From NCBI GenBank assembly GCA_016718825.1, contig JADKCL010000014.1, positions 136,397-200,396 on the forward strand: a stretch of 64,000 nucleotides of DNA, given 5' to 3'. This document shows positions 28,313 through 37,714 of the stretch, piece after piece (the stretch's first letter is position 1; each line of letters begins with the position of its first letter). A program made the translations under genes and the position numbers. The notes below the pieces were generated by a model. That model searched no databases. It had not been told where the DNA came from and saw nothing but the letters and a program-made list of their open reading frames with translations. Source of the stretch: Bacteroidota bacterium (GTDB taxonomy: Bacteria > Bacteroidota > Bacteroidia > J057 > JADKCL01).

Positions 28313-28390
28313 TGCTTGTCTTTTTGGCCCATGGCTGCGTTGCTTGAAACGGTCGTCCCGAGGTCGGGACGACCGTTTCGAGCGCCATGG
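28313..28390. repeat. 32-bp element, copy 2, with perfect 16-bp hairpin
   Basis: The 32-base element (28313-28344) runs into a perfect inverted repeat, 28346-28361 and 28364-28379, with only two bases between the arms. An outer cccatggc/gccatggg pair encloses it. This nested structure resembles REP or MITE-like elements more than a simple terminator. Confidence 0.75.
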
Positions 28391-28461
28391 GATGATCTAA
28401 AAATCCGGCGCATCATCATCGATTTTTTAAAAATATATTCGTTGGCCTAGGCACCCCCAAC

Positions 28462-28743
28462 ATGGACATTTCCAACAACCTGCCCTACAACCTGTCGGCC
28501 TACGATTTTATCATCACCGATTCGGTAAGCCGTGGCAACCTCGACCTGTCGCGGATGCAGCAGCTCAAAGCCGATTGGCCAGACAAGAACTTCATTTTCC
28601 TTTTCCATACCACCAAGGACGGCCTTCCCCGTGGCACCAACCAATTCCTGCACGAAGTCGATGTGCTGGTGAACGTCAAGGACGGCGTGGCCACCGCAGA
28701 CGGGCGGTTCGGCCCTGGTACCATGGACGTTCGCTTCAATTGA
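28462..28743 (+). pseudogene. C-terminal fragment of a RadA/RecA-like P-loop ATPase
   Basis: The 93-residue frame contains a Walker B-like strand (YDFIITDSVSRGNLDLS), then FIFLFHTTKDGLPRGTNQFL, HEVDVLVNVKDGVA and GRFGPG. These are the second half of a RadA/RecA-type ATPase core. The Walker A half is missing: upstream sequence is the hairpin-bearing repeat and no coding frame extends leftwards. I therefore read it as a 5'-truncated gene. A short protein might still be made from ATG 28462. The gene at 28773 follows after 29 bases and may once have formed a pair with the full ATPase. Confidence 0.6.
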
Positions 28744-28772
28744 GTACCACACATCTATAATAGTGTAACAAC

Positions 28773-29480
28773 ATGGACAGCAAGATCATCCGAATCGTTC
28801 AAGGCGACCCTGCCGACCCGAAATCAACCCGCGACCTCTCCCATGTCACAGCAGAAGAGCTTGACCACATCCGCATGAGCTGCGAAGCCGGGCGGCTTGA
28901 GGCCGAAACCTACCTTGCAATGGACAATGCCGAACTCAAGGCCACATTGGAGCGGAATATCGAGATCATCAGCGAGGCGGGCCTTGGAGTGCCAAGTGCC
29001 GTTCCTGTGGTGGACAAGGTCGTTCGGCAATACCTTCGGACGCGCTACCGTGTCAGTGGTTCGCTGCTTTGCAAGATCGGCAAGGCCCGTGATGGCTCGA
29101 TCAAGGGTATCACCCCCTTGGAGTACGAACATTTGGTCACGTCCCTCCAAGCCGGTTACCGCGAGGCCGAGGTATGCTGCGCCTTTTCCAAGGAGCAGCT
29201 TTTTGAAGCATTTGGCAATGTCAGGCAGATCAGGGATCGGCTGGGGTTGGGGTTTGAGAATCCCTATTCTGAGCATTTTGGGGACTATTTTGAGTTTTTT
29301 CAGGAACGGGCTGAGGTGCTTTGGGATTTGTTGTGGCGGGTGAATTTGCCTCAATTTCGCTTTTGGCGGCTTGGAGGTGAAACTCATAACAAAAGCCCCT
29401 TGTCGGGGCTTTTGAAGAGTTGCCAATTCTGGAATAAAATTATTTTGCATCTCTCAAAACAGGCGAAAAAAAGGTTTTAG
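28773..29480 (+). CDS. Hypothetical protein with an internal 48-residue duplication
   Basis: The 235-residue product has no signal peptide. Residues 25-72 and 113-160 align without a gap over 48 positions with about 15 identities. Both run T-x-x-E-x-x-H near the start, then AG-x-x-EAE, and both close with GLG. The segment between them is basic (RQYLRTRYRVSGSLLCKIGK). The pair may be two copies of a small helical module, perhaps for nucleic-acid contact, but this is a guess. The last 40 codons run through a terminator-like hairpin (29391-29413), so the natural stop may have been lost. The reading frame after about residue 205 should be distrusted. Confidence 0.6.
   Translation: MDSKIIRIVQGDPADPKSTRDLSHVTAEELDHIRMSCEAGRLEAETYLAMDNAELKATLERNIEIISEAGLGVPSAVPVVDKVVRQYLRTRYRVSGSLLCKIGKARDGSIKGITPLEYEHLVTSLQAGYREAEVCCAFSKEQLFEAFGNVRQIRDRLGLGFENPYSEHFGDYFEFFQERAEVLWDLLWRVNLPQFRFWRLGGETHNKSPLSGLLKSCQFWNKIILHLSKQAKKRF
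29391..29413 (+). terminator. Rho-independent terminator inside the 3' end of the open frame
   Basis: The stem aaaagcccc (29391-29399) pairs with ggggctttt (29405-29413) around a five-base loop. It has terminator form but lies within the reading frame of the gene at 28773. Confidence 0.7.
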
Positions 29481-29573
29481 AATGAGGGACTGGAATCTAA
29501 ACTGCTAACTAACGGACTAAATCTCCTTCACCGCTCAATCATTCACCCTAGGGATCGAAACCTTCAGAGTTGG

Positions 29574-29951
29574 TTAATCCTTGAAATCAGTTTTGTCGTT
29601 GGGGAGACTGATACCACAGCCTGCACCAGTCAGGGGTCCAGCAGTGCCACTACAAGTCCAATTGTTGTTTTGATTTTGTGACCAAACTCCTGAACATTCC
29701 CTGTAACAACAATTGCTGAAATACAACCTCATACCTGCAAGAATTGGGTAATCCGATGGAACGAGGATTCCTGAACCTTGGAACAAAATCGTTTGCTGCT
29801 GACCACCTTTCTCGGTTTCTTCCGTAGTAGTCGTCGCAGCAATAACCGCTTTCCCCTGTGGGTGAGACAGCTGTGCTGAAACTGCATTTTGCCCAATCAC
29901 AAGGAACAAAGCAAAGCCAACCAAAAATGAGAATTTCTTAATTTTTGACAT
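29574..29951 (-). CDS. Small secreted cysteine-containing protein
   Basis: The 125-residue product has a signal peptide (KKFSFLVGFALFLVIGQN, cleavage near VSAQ). The mature part of about 95 residues has a Thr/Glu/Gln-rich stretch and five cysteines in the last 50 residues (FSNCCYRECSGV; WTCSG; GAGCGISL), so disulfide bonding outside the cytoplasm is likely. No sorting domain or lipobox is present. The gene lies alone between the island-like region and the broken TPR-like gene. Not a family I recognise. Confidence 0.6.
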   Translation of the reverse strand: MSKIKKFSFLVGFALFLVIGQNAVSAQLSHPQGKAVIAATTTTEETEKGGQQQTILFQGSGILVPSDYPILAGMRLYFSNCCYRECSGVWSQNQNNNWTCSGTAGPLTGAGCGISLPNDKTDFKD

Positions 29952-30379
29952 AGCAGTAAAAATTAGACTAACTTGCTTACTCTATTCAGGGGTTTTTCGG
30001 CATCCACCCTTGTCAGCTCTGAGAAGTTGCGTTCTCTCTAGGTGACAATTCGAATTTGAGAGGATTTTTTCCTGAGTGCCTCTAACAAATTTTCTGTTGA
30101 AAATACCGTGAACCAATCGCGTTTTATAAATGTACGAGGGAAAGGCACTTTACAGATCGTCGTATTCAACGATTCGCCTCGAACAAAAACGAACAAAAAT
30201 GGAATATCGGCAGGACCGTTTGGGCAAATGTGTTTGAAAAAATTCTAACGAAGAGGCAGTATCTGTTCTTGAATCAGAGGACTATAACCCCAAAAAGGTT
30301 ACCTTCGAAAGAGTGAATCGAAACTTGCTAACGAAAGTTCCGATTCAGCATTTGTCGCCACCCTATACCTAGAAGTGCT
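29952..30379. other. Intergenic stretch, no feature seen
   Basis: About 430 bases holding the divergent upstream regions of the genes at 29951 and 30380. No repeat, RNA or convincing promoter box was found. Confidence 0.45.
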
Positions 30380-32521
30380 ATGCGAGGTACCAATTTATAT
30401 AAAGGAATGCGCGCACTGGACGTTAACGAAACCCAGGGCTTTCTCGATTTGGTTAAGCTTTGGGCACCGTTTGGGGCCGATTGGCGACTGTTCCTCGAAT
30501 ACTTTGTAAAAACTGTAGTCAAGAATGACGCTGGAACCCATGAGTCTTTTCTTAAGGCTTGGAACGGATACTGCGTGACCAATAAAGCAGATTTTCATAA
30601 CCAGTACGAATTCCTTCCACGTCCGAAGGCTACCCAAGATCGATGTGACGACAAATGGCTGCGAGGAATCCTTTCACAGTTGGAATCGTGGCTACTTCAA
30701 TTTCGGGTGATCCTGCGACTGCGAGCATCAGGGCTCTATAAGGAATTCAAAGGGAAAAGGAGGCCCATGATCGTGGACTTTCAAGAGTATCTTTTTCAGA
30801 ATGCTGGAATAGGGCATCCGACAAGTCTTTTCGTCACATCGTTTGCAATAGAGGGATTCGAGAAACCTCCACGTCGGGATGCTGAATTTTTCAAACAGTG
30901 GGGTGGATGGGACGCGATTGCCGCCGAAGCGTTAGAAGCAATCCTCCGTGATTCGGAAGCGAAAATGAGAGAGTTTCTTTCAGTGGCGAAGGTTGGTGGC
31001 CAGGAATTGGTTCGGATGTTGAACAAAATGACAGACATCGAACGGAAAGAATTCCTTTGGTTCCTTGCGAGGCCAAATCAGAACTCGGATATCCTAGGTC
31101 TTGTGAATACTTTGTTGTCTGAAGCGGTAGACGGCAAGGCCATAGGAGAAATCGAACTCATTCGTCGATGGCGTTCCAAGAAGGAACCAAATTCAAAGCA
31201 CGTCACGCACCTCCACGAAACCTTCGATGATGCGACATCGAAATTGCGCGAATACATAGCATTCGTGGAGTCCCAAAGGAACCAAGCAAGTGTAGCAGTC
31301 AATACAATCATGGCCATCAATCAACGTGGGTGGTATGAGTTTTTCGAATTGCAGCTTGAAAGAACTGGTAGTGTTCTCGAAAATCTTGCCAAGGATGATC
31401 GCTATTGGCTTTACAAACTACAGGTTGAGGAAACATATTTGACATACGCACTTTCTGCGCAGCGTAGATATGATCGCACGGCAATCCAAGAAGCCATCAC
31501 GTTTGCGGACAATTACTATTTCATTCTAAGACTTCAATTAGCATGTGCAGCGAAAACCAAAACCAGATCGTTGGAGATGAATCCAGGAGGATTTACTCAA
31601 CACCGTTATCCCCGTAATTCGGAAAAACCCAAACAACCTTCCAAAATTGGCGAAGGTCTACGAACTGGCATATGACATGCTCGTGAACAACGGAGATCGA
31701 AATCGATTCATGATGCTACTTCGTGAAGTGGAGAAAGAATCTGTTCAAATCCCCCAAGACATCAAGCGGGATTTCTATACCTACCTTATCAACGTCGGCC
31801 TTCGGCAACTCAACCCAGGAAATCTTGAGTATTTGGTTGAAATTGAACAAATCTACCGTTCCACGATGAAGAGCGGAGATTTGCTCAGGAATAGGAAAAT
31901 CCAAGGAGACCACCTCAAAAATCATCATCACTGTTTACTCGCTATGGTCAAGTCACTTGCGAAAGAGCTTTGATTCTTATAAGGATAAGATTGATTCTAG
32001 CCAGAATTCCTTTGTTTACGAATACTTAGTTTATATGTGACTACTTCAGCGGGATTCATCGAAATGGCGAAAATGAGTTCCACCAACTTAGAAATGGCTT
32101 CCAAGCAATCATCGACAATTCCGAGGATGTTTTGAACGTGATTGATGCATCGATTTTTCAATGGCGAATAAGTTATGAAGTCGGAGATTGGGAATTTATA
32201 AAAGGTGATAAGAGTCGATTCAGCATGCATTTGAAACGATTGACTTCTTTGCCAAAAGCATATCTAGAGAACGGTATCACAATTTCAGGCGGTATTTGGT
32301 TTCTTTGGCCTTTACAAGAGAAAGAAAATCGAGGCAATCCAAAGTAGCCGCACCTAAAAGATCAGCGAGTGAAATTCATCAACCTTATTGCCGATGCCGG
32401 CTCTCAACAAAAAGAACTCCAATCGGGGGAAAATACCGTTAGTTACAGCTGGCTAGAGGAAGAAATGCAAAACTTAATCGACCAAGCTAAAGCCTTTAAC
32501 CAAACAACAGTTTGGAAATAG
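30380..32521 (+). pseudogene. Decayed TPR-like helical-repeat gene, relative of 13893-15320
   Basis: Four frames joined end to end give a protein of the same family as the one at 13893. The first frame (30380 to about 31590) ends in the block DNYYFILRLQLACAA, which matches DDFYLISRLRLTCEV. After a frameshift near 31590 the text continues DLLNTVIPVIRKNPNN, then YELAYDMLVNNGDRNRF and LEYLVEIEQIYRSTMKSGDL (matching YLEALHKLYRSALETGNIL). Further frameshifts near 31960 and 32038 lead to YFSGIHRNGENEFHQL and WRISYEVGDWEF. A stop at 32345 precedes the last part, SYSWLEEEMQNLIDQAKAFN, the family C-terminus. Three frameshifts and one stop suggest a dead gene, unless the assembly is faulty here. Confidence 0.72.
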
Positions 32522-32523
32522 CA

Positions 32524-33396
32524 TCAGAGCTTTACCAATCGAATTGCGCGCGCCGAATGAAGAACGTCTTGCACCATGTAGACCCCAGGGGTGAAACTGG
32601 AAATATCCAATTCAAACTGAGAAAGTGCAGGTATGGAAAACTCACGCACAACCGCTCCGGACAAACTCAGAATCCGAAATTGGCCGTTTGAGCAAGGTTG
32701 TTGTGAATTTACGCATAGTTCGGTAGCCGGGTTGGGCCCAAGTGTGAATTTCGGCATTTGCGTCGAATGATCACCATTACGACTCCAGGAAACTGCTTGC
32801 TTGTTGCCATAAGTTGCCAATAACTGATCTTGAATCAATAATGACGACAATTGCGAGGCCTCCACCATCGCCTCCATCATCGCTAATCGATCCTCAAGGT
32901 GAGGAGTGATATGCAAATCCACGTCTGCGACATTGTTACAGGGTGATAAGGGTAGCGGGACAACAATTTTTGCATTCGGAAGTTGGGCATCCTCTTTTGT
33001 GGTCAGATATGAATGTCTGCCTTGGCTTGTTCCAAACGTGATTCTGACATCCGGCAAAACGGTTTGTCTAGCTGAACAATGCCAAGATATTCTTCATCAA
33101 AGGGCTTCCGAGGACAACTCAAAACGAATTCTGATGATACGATCTTTGCCATCCAATGAATCGAAAATGATTTGATACCTATGACCTTCAACCACATTTG
33201 AGGTAAATGGATTGCTATCAGGTGAAGGGAATCCTGTACCGGTCGAATTCTGAGCAATGGCAACATTCTGAATCAAGGAAAGCATGAGAATGAGGGCCAT
33301 CCCAAATGAAGTGGAGAGTGCCTTCTTCTTAAACAGAAGGATCAAAATGTGCTTTGATTGTACTTTGGGTATGAAGCGAGAATTTACGGATAGCAT
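32524..33396 (-). pseudogene. T9SS cargo gene with two compensating single-base frameshifts
   Basis: The N-terminal frame (from ATG 33396, or ATG 33300) carries a signal segment ending VAIAQ and a beta-rich start. It stops at 33097, but removal of one C from a CCC run gives continuing sense (EAFDEEYLGIVQLDKPF). One extra T in a TTTT run near 33055 returns to the first frame (LPDVRITFGTSQGRHSYL). The rest ends in a type A sorting domain (FTLGPNPATELCV ... PGVYMVQD ... RAIRLVKL). Restored, the protein has about 290 residues. Both breaks sit at homopolymers, the common place for consensus errors, so the gene may in fact be intact. Confidence 0.7.
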
Positions 33397-33835
33397 TCAC
33401 TTAGCAGGACAATTTGAATCTTGAAACTTCATTGCATGTCGAGTAAGATAATGGGAAAAATGAACATTCGCAAGCAATTTTATTTTTTTTCGCTCTGGAA
33501 TGGCCCAACCTCGATTTTGGTGTGTCTTTTATCAAAAAAGCCCTCTCGCTAACGATTTGTTGGGAATCATCGTGTTTCCATCAAGTTCCTGATGAAAACC
33601 ATCTCGTTTCATACGGAACTGTTGGGATTCGTCGAAGTAAAACAAATTCGCTTCATCTTGGGGAAGGAATGTTTGCCGCATTGCTCGCCGTCGAATTCGA
33701 TTCCATCATCCCGAGATGTATTTGGCTTCGTGCCAATAAAATTTAGCTGATGCAATGGGGTATGTACCAGAAATTTTCGATTGTGGTACATTTGCATCCA
33801 AGCTCCAATTCTAACAAAATTGATCGGTCAAGATT
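33397..33835. other. Intergenic stretch, no feature seen
   Basis: About 440 bases between two minus-strand genes. Small open frames exist on both strands but lack homology cues or coding character. Confidence 0.45.
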
Positions 33836-34787
33836 CTAGTCGCAACCCTTCGCTTTTCGAGCGTGCAGTAGCGGATCATTATTCACAATGTCAATCAATG
33901 CTTGCTTCGAAGGCAAATTGGGGTACATATCAAAACCGATTTTTTGTTTGGTGTCTATCAGTGAAAGGTTCCCATTTTCCCAAATCAAGCAATGATGCAA
34001 TGCCAGCCCCGCCATTTAAAAAGTGTCGAGGCAATCCAGTTGCAGCACCAACAAATCCAAAATGGATGTTGGACCAAACCTCCCTATCGATGGCATTATC
34101 ACCTAATTGAAATAAGGATTGTTCAGTAAGTCCATCCCTTATAAATTTTGTTTCACCTATTGTTTTCTTGAGGTCCCACTCCCCGTGGAACTTTTTAAAA
34201 AGTAATGCAAGGTCTAATTGAAGTGGCTGAGAAACTATACCAGCAGTAGCTAAGGCAAGTAGAAATTGGTATCTAAAGCGAGTTACAAGGGGATCATTCA
34301 TGTTTTGTTTCATTTGCTGGATTACCCATTCAAAAATGGGTTCGGCCTCTTTTGGATTATCAAAGCATGGTAGTATTTCAGACTCCTGTGATTCGACGGA
34401 AGTCTTTTTCTCATCAATTTTGTCAATCAACTCATAGCTTACATAACCTTCGATGGATTTTCCGTTCAATTCGGTTCGAATCTTGATCCAGTAGTTGCCC
34501 CCGAGCACGTCAACTAATTGTCCAAAAGGTAGATCAGCAATAATTTCATTGGGGTTCTTTTCGGGTTTCTTCCGCATCGCAGTCCCCCAAGTGTTCACTT
34601 TTGCCTTGAATGAATTGCCAGCTTGCTTGGCCTCCACCCTTTGAATTGGCAGGTTTGAATTCGAAGAAGAATCTCCCGCCGTCAAAGAAAAATTAGGGGG
34701 GCTCAAGAAGGACCCCATCCCACCCGAAGAGTCGCTCTCCTTGTTCTTGAATTGACCTACACTTCGCTTTTCCTGATTGTATTCCAT
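33836..34787 (-). pseudogene. Ntox44-type polymorphic toxin with SH3-like domain, one homopolymer frameshift
   Basis: From ATG 34787 the protein starts with a Ser/Gly-rich leader containing FLSPPNFSLTAG and NLPIQR. Such a leader is common on Bacteroidota toxin-like effectors. Residues of about 70-125 look like a bacterial SH3 domain (PFGQLVDVLGGNYWIKI ... EGYVSYELID). The C-terminal domain contains WSNIHFGFVGAATGLPRHFL and GGAGIAS, the hallmark of the Ntox44 toxin family, thought to be a nuclease. The frame stops at 33930, but one more A in the A6 run there continues as IGFDMYPNLPSKQALIDIVN to a TAG at 33836. I read this as one gene with a likely consensus error. An immunity gene is not evident; the small protein at 34977 is upstream on the same strand. 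Confidence 0.65.
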
Positions 34788-34976
34788 AATCATCAACAAA
34801 TGAGTCTATTTTTGAGTAAGTTACACAAAGTTTGCTATCGAAAAAACTTTTTGACTCCAACAACGAAGGGGTGGGGTTCAACGGTCATTCTTTAACATTG
34901 TGCTACCCAAAAGCCTTGCATCCAAACAGACACAAGGCGGGATCAGAACGCAACGAAACATCAAACCTCTACCTTC

Positions 34977-35111
34977 TCACTTGCTCTTGGAGGCATCGTG
35001 GTTGGGGTTTTGCTGATTTGACTTGTTGTCGTTGGCTTTCTGATGCTGCGGGTTGTTGGGGTTCTTCACGTCAACTTTTTGATCGTTCCCCGTTTTTTTG
35101 GAATCTGACAT
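34977..35111 (-). CDS. Very small polar protein, probably disordered
   Basis: ATG 35111 opens a 44-residue frame, MSDSKKTGNDQKVDVKNPNN and onward, ending DASKSK. It is made almost only of Asn, Lys, Gln, Asp and Ser and has no hydrophobic core. It lies 190 bases upstream of the toxin-like gene on the same strand. Similar tiny Asn/Lys-rich proteins are common in Bacteroidota genomes. Coding character is judged from composition and start context only. Confidence 0.45.
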   Translation of the reverse strand: MSDSKKTGNDQKVDVKNPNNPQHQKANDNKSNQQNPNHDASKSK

Positions 35112-35452
35112 ACTGTAAATGCTTTATTTGAGTTAAAAGGCCCATTTTCGAGAATTCGAGTGGGCAAAAAGGTACATGGCGAACCTCCATCCTGGACGGT
35201 GGTTCACGGCGTTCATGACTTTCCGATTTTACTTTTGATTACAATCCAAAGTTACGGGGGGTGGGTAGGCCCGTACAATGCCGATCTAAATTTCTTTTCC
35301 GCAAAATGTTGACAGCTATGAAAATGGCGATTTTGAGCTTTTTAGGCTGATTTGCAAGTCAACCACAGTTTGTTGCGTGAATTTCATGCATTTTCCTGTT
35401 TGCTTTTCGGTAAAAAAAGTGCAAGTTTTATTCTAATTGACTGAAATACAAG
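35112..35452. other. Intergenic stretch with divergent upstream regions
   Basis: About 340 bases between a minus-strand and a plus-strand gene. An imperfect inverted repeat (gaacctcc ... ggtggttc) lies near 35180. No promoter box stands out. Confidence 0.4.
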
Positions 35453-37009
35453 ATGAATAAGACTGGCACAGGGCATTCCATTCTCTTCAATGTGATGGAG
35501 ATTATCGAGAAACTCGACGAATCGGAGGTGGCCGCCTTTTCAAGTTTTGCAACATCCAAGCGAAACAAGGCAAAGTACCACACCCTATTTCGGCATTTGA
35601 TTGACAAGTCGACAAAGGGGATCACCAAGGATGAGATCGAAGAAAGTGAAGTCAAGGCTTGGGCAAAGGGCAAAGGAGCCTACGCCGACCTCATTGAAAA
35701 CCTCTATGACAAGCTTCTCGAATTTTTGGGGAAGCAATACGTTGCTACAACCGAGGCTACTTGGTACAAAAAAGTGAATCAACTGATGGATCAATCGGAA
35801 GCATTGTACGCGAAAGGCTTACGAGATCAAGGAAAGGTTGCCTTAGACCGTGCTGCCGCCGTTTGGGAAAGCAAGGAAGACAAGGATCACTACACCTGGA
35901 AAGCAGCCACCGGAAGGCTGGCTTTTTTGAGGCATCGGTATGCGCGTGCGGAACGCAGTGAGAAGATTGTTTGGATGGACGAGATGCTTTCTGTGGTTGA
36001 TAGCCTTACTGAATGGGAACGCAATCGAATTCGGAAAGTTTCCGATGTCCCTCCTTCGGAGCAAGAGCAAAACGAAGCTTGGCGTGCCGAGACCATCTTT
36101 GTAAGGCTGAGGCAATTGTACGCCGAGCATTTCGGGGACAAGGATGGAGAACTTTCTGAAATTTTTAGTAGCCTTCATCGTCCATCGGGGGCATCGCTAT
36201 TAATCATGGCCAAAAAGCTTGGACAGACGATTACAAAAGAGCAAATGGAATCAGCGCAGGAAAAGGCCCTGAACCGCATAGAATCAATTTTTATGAGAAT
36301 TTACGGATTCAAAAGGGCAGTTGAGTTAGGAGAACCCGTAGCTGCGAAGCAGTTTTTGAACCTCAATGAAAATGAACACTACTCTGGTAGGGACTTCTAT
36401 CCTGCTGCTTCGATGTGGGTATTGTATCAGTTCCGGTCCCTACGTTTGGCTCACAATTTCAGGTTCGGCAAAGCCGCCGAAGGTGCAACGGACAAACCGA
36501 ACCCTGGCCAATTGCAAGCTGAAATGGAGAAGGAATTCTCAGACCTCCCGCTGCGCTTGGAACTTTACCAAATCCTGATCCAGTTCGGCAATTGCCAATT
36601 CGAGAAGGTCATACAAATGAGCAAGGCATTGATGGATGCCAAGAAAACCAAGAATGCCGTCATTGGCCCGCTTAAAATGCTCGAATTGTTGGCTCTGTGG
36701 GAATTAAGCCATGAAACCTTCTGGGAAAAGCGAGAGTCAATGGAAAGTTTCTTTAGAAAAAAGTCAGGTGAGGAATGGGCTTTTGCGAAAGCTTTTTACC
36801 AATTCATGCTCAACGCGCCTTGGCTAAACCGCCAACCTTACCAAGTGGCAAACGAAATGCGAGAACGCCTAGCCGACGTGAAAAAGCTCGAAGAAAAGGC
36901 AAGCCCGTACGACCCGATACACCAACTTATCCTGTGGCGCATTCATGGCTGGCAATCAGGTGAATCGAATCGGAGGGATCGCCCTATGTTGGGGTTGAAT
37001 TTTATGTGA
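35453..37009 (+). CDS. Helical-repeat (TPR-like) protein, Saprospirales SEKRYF type
   Basis: The 518-residue protein has no signal peptide and is almost wholly helical. Its head, ILFNVMEIIEKLDESEVAAF, then FRHLID, corresponds to the LIKSLSKSEKRYF ... LFDAID head of a Saprospirales family of cytoplasmic helical-repeat proteins. The middle has the spacing of paired helices (WYKKVNQLMDQSEALYAKGL; KAATGRLAFLRHRYARAE), and the C-terminal third (LPLRLELYQILIQFGNCQFE) looks like TPRs. It is related in type to the proteins at 13893 and 30380 but only distantly in sequence. Family members are thought to be scaffolds; no ligand is known. The frame is intact. Confidence 0.7.
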   Translation: MNKTGTGHSILFNVMEIIEKLDESEVAAFSSFATSKRNKAKYHTLFRHLIDKSTKGITKDEIEESEVKAWAKGKGAYADLIENLYDKLLEFLGKQYVATTEATWYKKVNQLMDQSEALYAKGLRDQGKVALDRAAAVWESKEDKDHYTWKAATGRLAFLRHRYARAERSEKIVWMDEMLSVVDSLTEWERNRIRKVSDVPPSEQEQNEAWRAETIFVRLRQLYAEHFGDKDGELSEIFSSLHRPSGASLLIMAKKLGQTITKEQMESAQEKALNRIESIFMRIYGFKRAVELGEPVAAKQFLNLNENEHYSGRDFYPAASMWVLYQFRSLRLAHNFRFGKAAEGATDKPNPGQLQAEMEKEFSDLPLRLELYQILIQFGNCQFEKVIQMSKALMDAKKTKNAVIGPLKMLELLALWELSHETFWEKRESMESFFRKKSGEEWAFAKAFYQFMLNAPWLNRQPYQVANEMRERLADVKKLEEKASPYDPIHQLILWRIHGWQSGESNRRDRPMLGLNFM

Positions 37010-37084
37010 GCTTGGCCGGGAGGAAACCGATTTTTTCGTCGATGAATCCTACCAAAACATGGTTGCTGAAGGGGGAAATTCCTA

Positions 37085-37702
37085 TTAAAGCCGAACCCCA
37101 AGGTTCAGCTGCAAGGGAAGATATGGGCCAAAGTAACGTCCCGACCCGTAGGGAACTACTTGCCTCGTCATGATTCCGCAACCAAAGCCGATCACGGGCT
37201 CGACAAAGAACCGCTTCGCAAAGTTTTGGGTGTAGGCAAGATTCACAATGAGACCGATTTCGGTGCCTTTGATCGAAGAGATCCAGGGCTATTCGTGGGA
37301 AGGCTCCCCAGCAGTCGCCTTCCATGTTCAAGCGTTGGTAAAACAAGTTTGGCCTGAGCGCCAATCCCTTGAGTACCCAGACAGGAATGGAGATTCTCAT
37401 GCCAGCATAGGCACCCCAATTCGTTGCGTTGGCAATAGTCTTCTTTTCCTTCGAGAATAGTTTGCGACATCGGCCGAAAAAGTCGGATGAATGAACTCCG
37501 AACCGCCTCCAACAAATAAACCGATTCGACTACTCAGGCTGTACTCGATGTCGCCGATCAGGTCAAGGTTGAAGACACCAAGGGTGTTCACACGCATGGC
37601 AAAGCGATGTTGTGGCGGATCCGCCTTTTGAGCAGAAGCGCATGGGATGCCAACCAACAAGGAAAAGGCAGCAGCGACGATTGTTTTCAGGATTCGTCTC
37701 AT
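37085..37702 (-). pseudogene. Outer-membrane-protein-like paralogue A, frameshifted
   Basis: The frame starts at ATG 37702 with a signal peptide (RRILKTIVAAAFSLLVGI, cleavage near ASAQ) and then FAMRVNTLGVFNLDLIGD, IEYSLSSRIGLFVGGGS. It breaks near 37460, and another frame continues as KEKKTIANATNWGAYAGMRI. A third leads through YTQNFAKRFFVEPVIGFG to the end LPLQLNLGVRL at TAA 37085. Restored length is about 205 residues. The alternating strand pattern and the closing strand suggest a small outer-membrane barrel. It follows paralogue B by twelve bases, so the two form a tandem duplicated pair. Confidence 0.68.
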
Positions 37703-37714
37703 GGTGCATTGGAG

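Noticed and set aside
30380..31675. First segment as a complete gene
   Set aside because: The sequence after 31675 continues the same family in other frames, so this segment is only the first part of a broken gene.
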